Notes: generated by a model not told the origin, from the letters alone. 64,000 nucleotides of DNA from DAOSXA01 sp964526835 (GCA_964526835.1 CAZGMK010000017.1:6028-70027); one strand, 5' to 3'. Shown: positions 8,855 to 18,221, numbered from the stretch's first letter. Translations and numbers: made by a program.

Positions 8855-10135
8855 ATGGTCGAAACCAAAACTGCAAATCCGACGGTCGGCTTCTCGCAAT
8901 TGCCGGACGATGAGATTGTTAACTTCGAGTCGACTTATGGCGCCCATCACTACGGACGTCTTAAAGTCATCGTGCGCAAGGCCGAGGGTGTCTGGCTGAC
9001 CGATATCAACGGCAACAAGTATCTTGATTGCCTGGCCGCTTACTCTGCGGCCAATCCCGGCCATAGTCACCCGGAAATCGTCGGTCCGATGGTCGAGGCC
9101 CTGAAGGGCGGCTACGGCTCGGTCATTTCCAACGTCGTATATACCGACTCGCTGGCCATATTCCTGAAGAAGCTGGCCACGACGGTCCCGCAGATGGGCC
9201 CGCGCTTCGGCAACAACGGCAACAAAGTGCTGCCGAAGAACGGCGGAGTCGAGTCGGTCGAGACCGCTATCAAGATGGCTCGCTACTACGGCTGGAAGAA
9301 GAAGGGCATCGAGGACGGTAAACAGGAGATCATTGTCTTCGACAACAACTTCCACGGCCGCATGATCACTATTGTGTCGTTCTCCACGTCCCCCAAGTAC
9401 AAGCAGGGCTTCGGTCCGCTGACGCCGGGCTTCGTATCGGTCAGTTACGGCGATCTGGATGCTGTCGAGAGAGTGATCAACCCGAATACATGCGGCATCC
9501 TGGTCGAGCCGATGCAGGGCGAGGGCGGCATGTACTCACCTGGGGCCGGCTTCCTCAAAGGTCTGCGAGAAGTCGCGGACAAGCACGATCTCTTTCTCCT
9601 GTTCGATGAGATTCAGGTCGGTCTGGGCCGCACCGGTAAGATGTTCTGCTTTGAACACGAGAACGTCATCCCCGATGGTGTCATCCTCGGTAAGGCTCTC
9701 TCCGGCGGCCTGGCGCCGCTGTCGGCCTTTGTCACCAACGGCGAAATGATGGATATGGCTTTCCAGCCGGGCTCCGACGGCTCCACTTTCGGTGGTTATC
9801 CCCTGGCTTGTGTCGCGGGAAATGCCGCGCTCGATGTTATCACCGGCGAGGACCTGCCGGCCAAGTCCGAGAAGATGGGCGCGATTCTCAAAGCAAGGAT
9901 CGACGACATCGCCGCCCGCTCGGACAAGGTCAAGGAAGTTCGCGGCCGCGGCCTGTTCATCGGTATTGAAGTGAAGAACCGGGACGCCATGGTATACTGC
10001 CGCCAGCTTCTCGATCTGGGCATGCTGGCCAACGACAGCCACGGCCACACGATCCGCATCTCCCCTCCGCTGGTAATCACCGAATCCGATGTCGACTACA
10101 TTTGCGAGCGCCTGGAGAAGGTGCTCGTAGGCTGA
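8855..10135 (+). CDS. rocD: Class III aminotransferase, probable ornithine--oxo-acid aminotransferase
   Basis: 426 residues. A PLP-dependent fold type I class III transaminase that would move the delta-amino group of ornithine to 2-oxoglutarate, giving glutamate semialdehyde in the cytoplasm. Visible features are the PLP-phosphate loop region (LPKNGGVESVETAIK), the FHGRMITI motif, DEIQVGLGRTG with the pyridine-binding Asp251, and the Schiff-base Lys280 in LGKALSGG. The C-terminal HTIRISPPLVI resembles ornithine aminotransferases more than acetylornithine enzymes. The phosphate loop NGGVES is a variant of the usual N(S/T)G(A/S/T)EA. Substrate assignment is by similarity only; another omega-amino acid is possible. 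SD AGAGGTG precedes the ATG. It is monocistronic with its own terminator. Confidence 0.8.
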   Translation: MVETKTANPTVGFSQLPDDEIVNFESTYGAHHYGRLKVIVRKAEGVWLTDINGNKYLDCLAAYSAANPGHSHPEIVGPMVEALKGGYGSVISNVVYTDSLAIFLKKLATTVPQMGPRFGNNGNKVLPKNGGVESVETAIKMARYYGWKKKGIEDGKQEIIVFDNNFHGRMITIVSFSTSPKYKQGFGPLTPGFVSVSYGDLDAVERVINPNTCGILVEPMQGEGGMYSPGAGFLKGLREVADKHDLFLLFDEIQVGLGRTGKMFCFEHENVIPDGVILGKALSGGLAPLSAFVTNGEMMDMAFQPGSDGSTFGGYPLACVAGNAALDVITGEDLPAKSEKMGAILKARIDDIAARSDKVKEVRGRGLFIGIEVKNRDAMVYCRQLLDLGMLANDSHGHTIRISPPLVITESDVDYICERLEKVLVG

Positions 10136-10167
10136 CTACTCGATGTACGATGGCCTCGCGAACCACA

Positions 10168-10195
10168 GGGCGATCCTCTCAGGATCGCCCTTTTT
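10168..10195 (+). terminator. Rho-independent terminator of rocD, overlapping the convergent EamA gene end
   Basis: A perfect 10-bp stem (10168-10177 with 10181-10190), 3-base loop and TTTTT at 10191-10195. The 3' arm and T-tract double as the last codons of the minus-strand EamA gene, whose stop is at 10179-10181. The minus-strand reading has no T-tract, so it is one-directional. Confidence 0.9.
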
Positions 10196-11105
10196 GCCTC
10201 TGGCTGATCCTGCGCCGGACCGAGCCCACATAGATCGCGCCGAGCGTAATCATTGCTCCGATTATCTGGCTCGGGCTCAGTTGTTCAGCGAAGAACACAA
10301 CTCCCCAGACAGTCGCAAGCACCGGCTGCAGCAGAAGAATCAATGCCCCGCGCGCGGCATCGAGTCTGGGAAGGGTGGTGGTAATGATCCACCACCCGAC
10401 GGCCTGAGCAACCAGCGCCAGGGCCGCCAGTATGGCCAGTGAGTACACGTCGGGAGGAATAAAGGCCGCTTTCTCGAACAGGGCGGCTACGGCCAGATAA
10501 AACGCCGTGAAGAGGGATGTCCAGGCCATGAAGACACGAAAGTCGGGGCTGTCGTCACGGTGCCCGACGCGTTTGAGGGTGACGATATACGAACCGTAGA
10601 CGACCCCGGTTAGCAGGCCAAAGATGATTCCCGAGAGATACTCGGAAGTGAACTCGATGTCGCTTCCAACTCCTATCAACAGGACCACCCCGACAATTGC
10701 GGCCGCGGCGGCAGCGAAGAATTTGAGCGTAAGGCGTTCCCGGAAGACCAGGTATCCTAGAGCGGCAACCACAAAGACCTGCGTATTGGCGAGAATAGTG
10801 GCCATCCCGGCCCCGGAATAAATGATCGAACGGTGCCAGAAGAACAGATCCAGAAAGAAGATGAAGCCAGCCAATGCCGACCAGCCGAGCAGATTCCTGG
10901 AGATAACCGGCCGGAGTCCGGCCGCAGTGCTCCAGGCGAACAGGATCACCGCCCCCAGCCCGGCCCGCCAGAAGCCGATCGAGGTCGGGCCCATGGCATC
11001 ACGGCCGAGCAGCTTCACGAAAATCGCGGCAAAGCTGATACAAACCGCGCCGAAGCAGAGAACCAGTATCTGGCGCCACGATGTCTGACTGTAATGCGGC
11101 TGCAT
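10179..11105 (-). CDS. EamA/DMT superfamily transporter
   Basis: 308 residues with about ten hydrophobic segments in two repeated halves, typical of the drug/metabolite transporter (EamA) family of inner-membrane permeases. The second half begins near FTSEYLSGIIFGLLTGVVYG. The ending RRRISQRQKGRS is a short basic cytoplasmic tail. The substrate is unknown; family members export amino acids, nucleobases or other small metabolites. It starts 42 bases downstream of rodA on the same strand and may be co-transcribed with it. Its 3' end overlaps the rocD terminator. Confidence 0.85.
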   Translation of the reverse strand: MQPHYSQTSWRQILVLCFGAVCISFAAIFVKLLGRDAMGPTSIGFWRAGLGAVILFAWSTAAGLRPVISRNLLGWSALAGFIFFLDLFFWHRSIIYSGAGMATILANTQVFVVAALGYLVFRERLTLKFFAAAAAAIVGVVLLIGVGSDIEFTSEYLSGIIFGLLTGVVYGSYIVTLKRVGHRDDSPDFRVFMAWTSLFTAFYLAVAALFEKAAFIPPDVYSLAILAALALVAQAVGWWIITTTLPRLDAARGALILLLQPVLATVWGVVFFAEQLSPSQIIGAMITLGAIYVGSVRRRISQRQKGRS

Positions 11106-11147
11106 GGACCGAAGCTACCACGCCTCGGAGTCGTTGACAAGCGACGA

Positions 11148-12392
11148 TTAGTGTTCTTGCCAGTGGTAGTCGGCCAGTACGATCAGCCCGATAAGAGCCC
11201 AGGCGACGACCAGCGAAGTCCCTCCGTAACTCAAGAAGGGCAGGGCCAAGCCTGTCACCGGCATGAAACCGAGGGTCATCCCGATGTTGATAAAGAATTG
11301 AAATACGAGGATGGCGGCGGCTCCGAAGGCGATATTGGAGGCAAAGGGTGAGCGGCACCGGCCGGCTATCTGGATAGCGCGATAAAATATGTATGTAAAC
11401 AGGACTATCACAACGAGGGCGCCGATCAGTCCGAACTCCTCGGCCAACACTGAAAAGATGAAGTCGGTGTGACGCTCAGGCAGGTATTCCAGGCGGGCCT
11501 GCGAGCCCGCCAGAAACCCCTCACCTGTTATTCCACCCGACCCAACTGCGATTTTGGATTGAATGATCTGGTAACCCGCGCCCTGTGGTTCCTTGCTGGG
11601 ATCGATAAAGGAGATGATGCGCTTCTGCTGGTAGCCTGCCAGCCGCTGCCACACCAGAGGACCTATCCCCCCCGTGGCCAGGTTGCCGACCAGGACCAGC
11701 ACCAGGACCCAGAAACCCGGCCGGAGCGCAAACAGCAGCACCAGCAGGCCGGCAAGGTACACAATCCATGGTGTCGAGCCGTACATCTCGATCCCGAATT
11801 CATTCGAAAGGGCTATCAGTAGCGAAGCTATCGGCGAAAGAAGCACTATGACGAACCAGGGCGACAGCCCGGCCCAGAACCACAACGAGAGCAACATCAC
11901 CCAGAACACCAGCGAGGTCCCGAGGTCGGGCTGCTTGAGTATGAGAACCACCGGGACTGCGACGAGGAGAAAAGACAGCCCCAGCCGCTCCTTGGATTGT
12001 GGAGGCCGCTTCGTGTAGGCAAAGAAATGGGCCAGGGCTAGGAGAACTGCGAACTTGGCAATGTCCGAGGGCGCCAGATTGATCCATCCGAATGAAAACC
12101 AGCGAGTGGCTCCCCGGCCCGACCCGATCATCAACACCAGTATCAGCGCCACGACGACCAAGCCGTAGACATAGTAGGCACTGACATCGAATAGCCGCAA
12201 AGGAAGATGTACTATGGCGGCGAAGCCGACGAGGGCGATGGCCAGCCACAGGGCCTGACGGAGGTAATAGTGCTGTCGGTATTCGTTGTCGGAGTGATAT
12301 TGCGCCGACATTATGAGCAGAATCCCGATGAGGCTCAGAAGCAGCGCAGCGCCTATTATATCCCACCTCAACTCGCGGTATTTGAGGCTCAC
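11148..12392 (-). CDS. rodA: Rod shape-determining SEDS peptidoglycan polymerase RodA
   Basis: 414 residues and about ten membrane segments. RodA polymerises lipid II into glycan strands within the elongasome, together with PBP2. SEDS signatures are visible: GRGATRWFSFGWINLAPSD, LKQPDLGTS, the long periplasmic loop with YQIIQSKIAVGSGGITGEG, RHTDFIFSVLAEEFG, and the C-terminal PFLSYGGTS. The start codon overlaps the mrdA stop by 4 bases (ATGA), so translation is coupled to PBP2. RodA rather than FtsW is supported by that neighbour. Confidence 0.92.
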   Translation of the reverse strand: MSLKYRELRWDIIGAALLLSLIGILLIMSAQYHSDNEYRQHYYLRQALWLAIALVGFAAIVHLPLRLFDVSAYYVYGLVVVALILVLMIGSGRGATRWFSFGWINLAPSDIAKFAVLLALAHFFAYTKRPPQSKERLGLSFLLVAVPVVLILKQPDLGTSLVFWVMLLSLWFWAGLSPWFVIVLLSPIASLLIALSNEFGIEMYGSTPWIVYLAGLLVLLFALRPGFWVLVLVLVGNLATGGIGPLVWQRLAGYQQKRIISFIDPSKEPQGAGYQIIQSKIAVGSGGITGEGFLAGSQARLEYLPERHTDFIFSVLAEEFGLIGALVVIVLFTYIFYRAIQIAGRCRSPFASNIAFGAAAILVFQFFINIGMTLGFMPVTGLALPFLSYGGTSLVVAWALIGLIVLADYHWQEH

Positions 12393-14197
12393 GGCGATTC
12401 TCCCTCAACGGCAGCGATGCCTTTGCCGGCTCCTCGGGAGCGCATGTAGGCTTTGATGATCTTGCCGACCATCGGGGCGGCGACGTCGGACCCGTGACCA
12501 CCATGCTCGACGATGGCCGCCACCACAATCTCCGGGGCCTCCAGGGGCGCCACACCCACAAACCAGGAATGGTTTTCGCTTTGGGGATTCTCCGCGGTAC
12601 CGGTCTTGCCTCCTATGGAATACTCGGGGTTGCGGAGGCGTCGGGCAGTGCCGTGCTCACCTTCAACTACCAGCCGGTACCCTTCCTGAAGCAGCTCGAG
12701 AGTACCCGGGCCGAACGGCAAACGGAAGGACAGCTCAGGTTGGACAGTTTCCACCCGCCCGTCCGGGTACAGCCTTCGCCGCACCAGGTGAGGCCGGTAC
12801 ACTTCGCCATTGTTCGCTACTCCGCAATAGAACTGGGCCAGCTGCAACGGTGTAACGAGAATCTCACCCTGACCGATGGCGTTATTCAAAACGAGCCCGC
12901 GAGACCATTTCCTTTCGCCGTACTCCCGGTCATACCACTCGCTGTTGGGGTTCAGTCCCTCTGCCTCATTGGGCAGATCGATGCCGGTTCTTTTCCCGAA
13001 TCCACACTCACGGAGGTAGCTGCTGAAAACATCAATACCCAGCTTGAGACCCACCTGATAGAGGTAGACATTGCATGACTGCTCAATCGCCGTTGTCGGA
13101 GTAGTGAGTCCGTGTCCCCGCGAGAGCCAGCACTTGAAGTAGCGGTTACCGAACTGATAGCCGCCGTAACACGGTTTCAGAGTAGTGTTTTCGTTAATCA
13201 GGCCCTCCTCCAGGGCCGCTCCGATGGTTACCAGTTTGATTGTCGACCCCGGCGGATAGCGACCATCGAGGGGGCGGTTGAGTAGGGGGTGGTGAGGATT
13301 ACTGGAAATCTCGAGCCACGCCGAATCGGGGATGACTCGCGAGAACATATTGGCATCGTAGCTGGGCCATGATGTCATAGCCAGAACTTCCCCATTGCGC
13401 GGGTCCATAGCGACAATGGCCCCGCAACAGAAGGTATCCTTGGCGGCGACGCAGGCGCGCTGCAGATCATTGTCGATCGTCAATTCGAGGTTGGCCCCCG
13501 GAACGGGCAGCTTGGGAGGATAGTCCTTCATCGGCCCCAGCGTTTGACCAGCAGCCGTCGCCTCAATGTACTGCTGACCATCCTCGCCCCGCAGAAGCTC
13601 ATCGTACTGCCGCTCAATGCCCTTCTTGCCGATCACCGAGCCGAGCCGGTACTTGCCCCTGGGCGCCCTGCTGCGTTCCTCCGGCGAAACCTCACCCGCA
13701 TAGCCGGTAAATGCCTCTGAGCCGAGCGCCTCGGTATAGCGACGAACTTCCTCAAGCTGAACTTCGACTCCCGGGAATCGATAGCTCTGCTCCTCGGCGA
13801 CCGCTATCGTCTTGAAGTCAACGTCGCGGGCAATCGGGGCAGGTTGATAGGGACTGATGAGGTTTTTCATGAGTCTCCTCTCTACCTCCTCCTCCGGGAT
13901 CTCGAGCAACTCCGCCAGACGGGATACCGTGGTAGAATCGGATTCGACCTTGACGATTGAGACCGTAAACGATGGTCGGTTATCAATAATGATCTCGCCG
14001 TCTCGATCCATCACCAAACCCCGGCGCGCCGTAATAGTCTGTATGTGCATGCGGTTTTCGCGGGACTGTCGCGAAAGATCATCGTGCTGCAGAACCTGCA
14101 GCCGGATCAGGCCGACCAGAAGTACCAACAGCAAGATTGCCAGGACCGACAGCGCAAACCGACGACGTTCCTCACGGTTGATTGTCGGGGAAATCAT
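12389..14197 (-). CDS. mrdA: Penicillin-binding protein 2, elongasome transpeptidase
   Basis: 602 residues. Class B PBP that crosslinks peptidoglycan during elongation. One N-terminal membrane anchor (about 13-34), a dimerisation domain, then the transpeptidase domain. The three catalytic motifs are intact: SxxK as STIK (Ser318-Lys321), SxN as SCN (374-376), and KTG (about 531) in GGKTGTAEN. It lies 9 bases after mreD and overlaps rodA by 4 bases. Confidence 0.92.
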   Translation of the reverse strand: MISPTINREERRRFALSVLAILLLVLLVGLIRLQVLQHDDLSRQSRENRMHIQTITARRGLVMDRDGEIIIDNRPSFTVSIVKVESDSTTVSRLAELLEIPEEEVERRLMKNLISPYQPAPIARDVDFKTIAVAEEQSYRFPGVEVQLEEVRRYTEALGSEAFTGYAGEVSPEERSRAPRGKYRLGSVIGKKGIERQYDELLRGEDGQQYIEATAAGQTLGPMKDYPPKLPVPGANLELTIDNDLQRACVAAKDTFCCGAIVAMDPRNGEVLAMTSWPSYDANMFSRVIPDSAWLEISSNPHHPLLNRPLDGRYPPGSTIKLVTIGAALEEGLINENTTLKPCYGGYQFGNRYFKCWLSRGHGLTTPTTAIEQSCNVYLYQVGLKLGIDVFSSYLRECGFGKRTGIDLPNEAEGLNPNSEWYDREYGERKWSRGLVLNNAIGQGEILVTPLQLAQFYCGVANNGEVYRPHLVRRRLYPDGRVETVQPELSFRLPFGPGTLELLQEGYRLVVEGEHGTARRLRNPEYSIGGKTGTAENPQSENHSWFVGVAPLEAPEIVVAAIVEHGGHGSDVAAPMVGKIIKAYMRSRGAGKGIAAVEGESP

Positions 14198-14206
14198 TGC
14201 TCAGAC

Positions 14207-14695
14207 CTAAAACAGTTCCTTAATCCGCGTCCAGGTGATTTGCCCGTCCTTGATCTTGAAAAACAGCCATGCCCACAAGCCGGTATAGACAGTGGACGGT
14301 AGCGAGCTGGTCAAGAACTGCCAGTAGAAATCATCTCCTCCCAGACGAAAGGCTAATAGAACCTCATGAACGAGTACGGCGCCGACGACAATGAGCAGTC
14401 GCGCCCTGATCGAAGCCAAATTGAGACGAAACTTGATGCGGCATATGGAGAAGGCTGTTAGCGACAGGATCAGGGCATGCCATCCCATCCACTGAGCCTC
14501 TCCGGCCGAGAGCACGAGGCCGACAGCGAATCCGAACCACATGGCCCGGATCTCACTCTTGTACAGGGCGACCAGACTGACAAGGAGGGCGGCCAGATTC
14601 AGATGCGCCCAGTAGACCATGATAAGCGAGTCCGTCAACTCCGAATGCAGCGCGATCAGATAAAGGTACAGAATAAAAGGAATGATATACTTCAC
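14207..14695 (-). CDS. mreD: Rod shape-determining protein MreD
   Basis: 162 residues, almost wholly hydrophobic with 5-6 membrane segments. Sequence similarity of MreD is always weak, so the call rests on length, topology and position between mreC (4-base overlap) and mrdA. It is thought to help assemble the MreC/RodA/PBP2 complex in the inner membrane. Confidence 0.8.
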   Translation of the reverse strand: MKYIIPFILYLYLIALHSELTDSLIMVYWAHLNLAALLVSLVALYKSEIRAMWFGFAVGLVLSAGEAQWMGWHALILSLTAFSICRIKFRLNLASIRARLLIVVGAVLVHEVLLAFRLGGDDFYWQFLTSSLPSTVYTGLWAWLFFKIKDGQITWTRIKELF

Positions 14696-15492
14696 GGCCG
14701 ATTCCCTTTCGGCTGCATGATGTACACTTCCTCTATCGACCGAAGATCGACGGCTGGCCTCAGTCGCAGGTCCTTGTACGGCAACACCCCGGAAGGAGGC
14801 ACTGAGTCGACCCTGCCAATGAACAGACCGTCGGGATAGTCACCGCCCTCGCCGGAGGTGATCACCGAATCCCCCGGAGAAGCCTTGCCCAACGACGGGA
14901 AGTAGGTCATGATCAGACCCTGAGTCGGCAAGTAGCGGACAATACCGTTCTCCCGGCTTTCGGCCGCTGCATTCCGTGCCGCGACACGGTTGGCCGGATC
15001 GGTAAGCAACTGAACCTCAGACTCATTGACGCGCACCACCGAGATGCGTCCGACCAGTCCGGAGCTGCTGACTACCGCCTGGTTCTCCCTCACCGAGTCC
15101 ACAAGTCCACGGTCGACGAGAAATGAGACAGGCGGATCGTAGCCGGTAACTGTCTTGATACGCGCCGCCAACAAGTTGAAGGTGTCTCTCTCAGGGAGAC
15201 CTGCTCTATCAGCCAGGCGCCGGCCCTCGAGGCAGTCCTCCCGACAGGAGTTCAAGGCCATCTTAAGATCGGTAATGGAATCACTTAGAACCTGGAGGCT
15301 GTTGTAGTGGGCATGATAGACATCGATTCTGTGACGAATCTCCTGGAAATGTTCCCTGAAGACCGTGCCCGTAGTCTCTGCTGTGACTATGGCAGCTCTC
15401 TCACAGAATCCAAGAACAAGGCCGCAGGCCAGAACAAAAATCAGGTTTACGAGACGCCAGTGCGTGGGTGATAATTGTGATAGCCAGCTCAT
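14692..15492 (-). CDS. mreC: Rod shape-determining protein MreC
   Basis: 266 residues. One N-terminal membrane anchor (about 14-40), a short coiled region, then the periplasmic beta domain (LVGRISVVRVNESEVQLLTD, PGDSVITSGEGGDYPDGLFIG). MreC activates PBP2/RodA in the elongasome. mreB, normally just upstream, is absent from this window; an EIIA gene occupies that place. The short overlap with mreD implies coupled translation. Confidence 0.9.
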   Translation of the reverse strand: MSWLSQLSPTHWRLVNLIFVLACGLVLGFCERAAIVTAETTGTVFREHFQEIRHRIDVYHAHYNSLQVLSDSITDLKMALNSCREDCLEGRRLADRAGLPERDTFNLLAARIKTVTGYDPPVSFLVDRGLVDSVRENQAVVSSSGLVGRISVVRVNESEVQLLTDPANRVAARNAAAESRENGIVRYLPTQGLIMTYFPSLGKASPGDSVITSGEGGDYPDGLFIGRVDSVPPSGVLPYKDLRLRPAVDLRSIEEVYIMQPKGNRP

Positions 15493-15520
15493 TTCATGCG
15501 GCGTCCCTGCCGCGCGGTCG

Positions 15521-15973
15521 TCAGTCGACGTTGTCCATCAACTGAAGAACCTCGCCGGGGGAACTTGCCTCCAGCAGCTTCTTGCGATGCTCTTCTGACT
15601 TCATCAGGTACGACAGTCTCGCCATGACATTCAGGTGCGCCCCGATAGCATCCTCCGGGGCGGCGATCAAAAAGAACAGACGTACCGGTTTGTGGTCCAT
15701 GGCGTCGAAGTCGATTCCATCCTCGCTGCGGCCAAACGCAATGACGATACCCTTGACCGAACGAGTCTTGGCATGCGGAAACGCAACTTCGTACCCGACA
15801 CCGGTTGTCACAAGATCTTCCCGCTCCTTGATGTCTTCGGCTAACTGCTTGGCATCCTTAACCATATTTGACGAGGATGCCAGTTCGACCAGCTCGTTGA
15901 TGACGCTTTGCTTGTCCTTGGCGTGCAGGTTGAACTTGATCAGGGTTTCATCGCAGAACTTGGAGAGCTTCAT
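15521..15973 (-). CDS. PTS EIIA type-2 (fructose/Ntr-like) domain protein
   Basis: 150 residues, a single EIIA_2 domain. The phosphorylatable His is His67 in AFPHAKT; the downstream IAFGRSEDGIDFD and VRLFFLIAAPED stretches fit the family. No EI, HPr, EIIB or EIIC lies nearby, so a regulatory role like PtsN (EIIA-Ntr) is more likely than sugar uptake. It sits between the Trm112-like gene (1-base TAATG overlap) and mreC (28-base gap), in an operon joining accA to the elongasome. Confidence 0.85.
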   Translation of the reverse strand: MKLSKFCDETLIKFNLHAKDKQSVINELVELASSSNMVKDAKQLAEDIKEREDLVTTGVGYEVAFPHAKTRSVKGIVIAFGRSEDGIDFDAMDHKPVRLFFLIAAPEDAIGAHLNVMARLSYLMKSEEHRKKLLEASSPGEVLQLMDNVD

Positions 15974-16155
15974 TACTCGGCACCTTCCTTGAGCTTTTCG
16001 GCTTCGTCAGCCAGCAGCACGGGGATATCATCGGTGATTCGATAGGCCAATCTGCAGGCATTGCAGATGAGCTTTGCGCTCTCGGCCTTGTACTGGAGAG
16101 GTCCCTTGCAGACCGGACACACCAGTTTATCAAGAAATTCCTGACTGAGGGTCAT
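15973..16155 (-). CDS. Trm112/YcaR family zinc-ribbon protein
   Basis: 60 residues. The sequence KLVCPVCKGPL...LICNACRLAYRI...IPVLL is the Trm112p-like fold, a small zinc-binding partner that in other organisms activates methyltransferases. Both CxxC pairs are present. Bacterial members often lie beside lpxK/kdsB or accA-like genes and have no firmly known function. The start overlaps the accA stop by 4 bases (ATGA) and the stop overlaps the EIIA start by 1 base. Confidence 0.8.
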   Translation of the reverse strand: MTLSQEFLDKLVCPVCKGPLQYKAESAKLICNACRLAYRITDDIPVLLADEAEKLKEGAE

Positions 16156-17132
16156 GATTGTCCATCCTGTTCAGTGAAGGCCCCCATCACACGGTACTTA
16201 TTCAGGCGATTGGCCAGCAACTGGTTGATCGGCAGCGCCAAGAGCTTGTCGAGTTCATCGACGACGGCTTCCTTGACCAGTTCAGCGGCAGCCGGGGGAT
16301 CATTGTGCGCTCCGCCCGGGGGTTCGGCGATGATCCTATCTATGACCCCCAACTCCACTAAATCATCGGAGGCGAGCTTGAGGGCTTCGGCCGCCTCCGG
16401 GGCATTAGCCGCATCACGCCACAAAATCGCCGCGCAACCTTCAGGTGAGATCACCGAATACCAGGCATACTGGAGCATCAGGACTCTGTCGCCCACGCCG
16501 ATTCCGAGTGCCCCCCCCGAAGCGCCCTCGCCGATTATGACCACAACGATCGGTACCCGCAGGCGCGACATCTCCCGGATGTTTCGGGCAATGGCCTCGG
16601 CCTGGCCGCGCTCCTCGGCGCCTATGCCCGGGAATGCTCCCGGCGTATCAACAAGGACCACAATCGGAAGGCCGAACTTCTCGGCCAGCTTGAAAAGCCG
16701 CAGAGCCTTGCGGTAGCCCTCCGGATGGGCCATACCGAAGTTGCGCTCCAGCTTCTGCTTCGTGTCACGGCCCTTCTGCTGACCGACTACAACCACCCGG
16801 TGCTCGCCGATAGTGGCGAAACCGCCGACCATCGCCCGGTCGTCGGCGAATCCGCGATCACCGTGCAGCTCGACAAAGTCGGTCGCCATCATCCCGATGT
16901 AGTCAAGGGTGTAAGGCCGGCGGGGATGTCGCGAGAGCTGAACCTTCTGCCAGCGCGTCAAGTTGGAGTATATATCATCGCGGAGTTTGTGCAGCTTCTG
17001 CTGCATGGACTCGATCTCGGACTCCAGTTCGATGTTCTCGCCGAAGGAGAAGTCCTTCATATCGGAGATTTTCTTCTCGAGCTCCAGCAGCGGCCGCTCA
17101 AACTCCAGGTGTGGGCGATCACTTGTCGACAT
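16152..17132 (-). CDS. accA: Acetyl-CoA carboxylase carboxyltransferase subunit alpha
   Basis: 326 residues, the normal AccA length. It works with AccD to move CO2 from carboxybiotin to acetyl-CoA, giving malonyl-CoA for fatty acid synthesis. Recognisable motifs are FVELHGDRGFADD, VVVGQQKGRDTK, NFGMAHPEGYRKALRL, VDTPGAFPGIGAEERGQAEA and GEGASGGALGIGVGD, with the AVISPEGCAAILW-type stretch near 235. accB and accC lie ~20 kb away in this window; accD is not present. The start is 3 bases after the WecA-like gene. Confidence 0.95.
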   Translation of the reverse strand: MSTSDRPHLEFERPLLELEKKISDMKDFSFGENIELESEIESMQQKLHKLRDDIYSNLTRWQKVQLSRHPRRPYTLDYIGMMATDFVELHGDRGFADDRAMVGGFATIGEHRVVVVGQQKGRDTKQKLERNFGMAHPEGYRKALRLFKLAEKFGLPIVVLVDTPGAFPGIGAEERGQAEAIARNIREMSRLRVPIVVVIIGEGASGGALGIGVGDRVLMLQYAWYSVISPEGCAAILWRDAANAPEAAEALKLASDDLVELGVIDRIIAEPPGGAHNDPPAAAELVKEAVVDELDKLLALPINQLLANRLNKYRVMGAFTEQDGQS

Positions 17133-17135
17133 ACG

Positions 17136-18221
17136 CTATCTCTCTATCGGGTCATCGCTTACACGACGCCCCAGGTTCCTGGCGCGGTTCCTCAGGCCGG
17201 TGAGCAAAATAAGGAAAAGGGCAAGAATAACAACTATAAAAACGATCAGCAGACCCAGCACCAGAAGCCGCCGGTAGTGCAGCATGGCCAGGGCGAAGAG
17301 CCCGAAGACTGCACTGAGCGAATAGAACACTGCCAAGACCTGTCGTCGTGACAGACCGGCCAGGTGCAGGTAATGGAACAGGTGACGACGATCAGCGCTC
17401 ATGACATTGCGCCCGGTGGCGACACGGCGCACGAATGAAGCTGCTGTCTCCATTATCGGCACCCCCAGCGCCAGGAGCGGCAAATAGAGAGCCGAAGCCG
17501 CAAACGACTTGAAGTTGACCATAAGTGCAAAGGCCGCGAAGTAGTAGCCGAGCTGCAGGGACCCCGAATCACCGAGAAAGACGCGGGCAGGATGGCGATT
17601 GAACCACCAGAAGACTACCAGAAACCCGAGCAAAACCCAGATCATGGCGATCTCCGATCCAACCGGTCGGGCATAACCGATGATCAACATCACTACCGCG
17701 GCAATCGTCGCTACACCCGCGGCAAGACCATCCAATCCGTCGATGAGATTAACGGCGTTGGTTAGCAGCGCCACCCATACCATCGTCGCAGGCAGACCCA
17801 GCCAACCGGTTTGAATCTCGCCGCCCGGCCAGACCAGCAGGTCAATGCCCAGCCCCCCGGCATATAGAAAGGCCCCGACCCCGAGTTCGACCAGCAGCTT
17901 CACCCAGGCCGGAAGCGCACGGATGTCATCGGTCAGGCCGAGCAGGAATACGATCAACCCACCGATTAGAACAACAGCAGTAGTTCTGTCCCAGGGCTCG
18001 ATCGAATCCTTCAGCACAGGGGACAGCAACGGCAAAACCACCCACATGACAATCAGAAGCACGGCCCCGCCCAGGAATGGAGTCGGCTGTCGATGACGCT
18101 TATGCGCACCGGGCTGATCCAGGAGCCCCCAGCGATGACCGAGCCGGATGACTGCGGGAATCAGCATCAGGGCCAGCAGACCCGTCACGGCAAAGGTGAG
18201 CAGACCGGTGCTAATCGGCAC
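17136..18221 (-). CDS. WecA/TagO-type polyprenyl-phosphate HexNAc-1-phosphate transferase
   Basis: About 361 residues and ten membrane segments of the MraY/WecA superfamily. It starts a lipid-linked glycan by transferring a sugar-1-phosphate from a UDP-sugar to undecaprenyl phosphate. Key motifs are GLTDDIRALP, NAVNLIDGLDGLAAG, FLGDSGSLQLGY and the cytoplasmic ADRRHLFHYLH, typical of WecA rather than MraY. The frame is open to a TTG at 18254, which would overlap the upstream GT2 by 44 bases. GTG at 18221 leaves TM1 whole and cuts the overlap to 11, so I prefer it. It probably primes an O-antigen-like or capsule glycan built by the neighbours. Confidence 0.85.
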   Translation of the reverse strand: MPISTGLLTFAVTGLLALMLIPAVIRLGHRWGLLDQPGAHKRHRQPTPFLGGAVLLIVMWVVLPLLSPVLKDSIEPWDRTTAVVLIGGLIVFLLGLTDDIRALPAWVKLLVELGVGAFLYAGGLGIDLLVWPGGEIQTGWLGLPATMVWVALLTNAVNLIDGLDGLAAGVATIAAVVMLIIGYARPVGSEIAMIWVLLGFLVVFWWFNRHPARVFLGDSGSLQLGYYFAAFALMVNFKSFAASALYLPLLALGVPIMETAASFVRRVATGRNVMSADRRHLFHYLHLAGLSRRQVLAVFYSLSAVFGLFALAMLHYRRLLVLGLLIVFIVVILALFLILLTGLRNRARNLGRRVSDDPIER

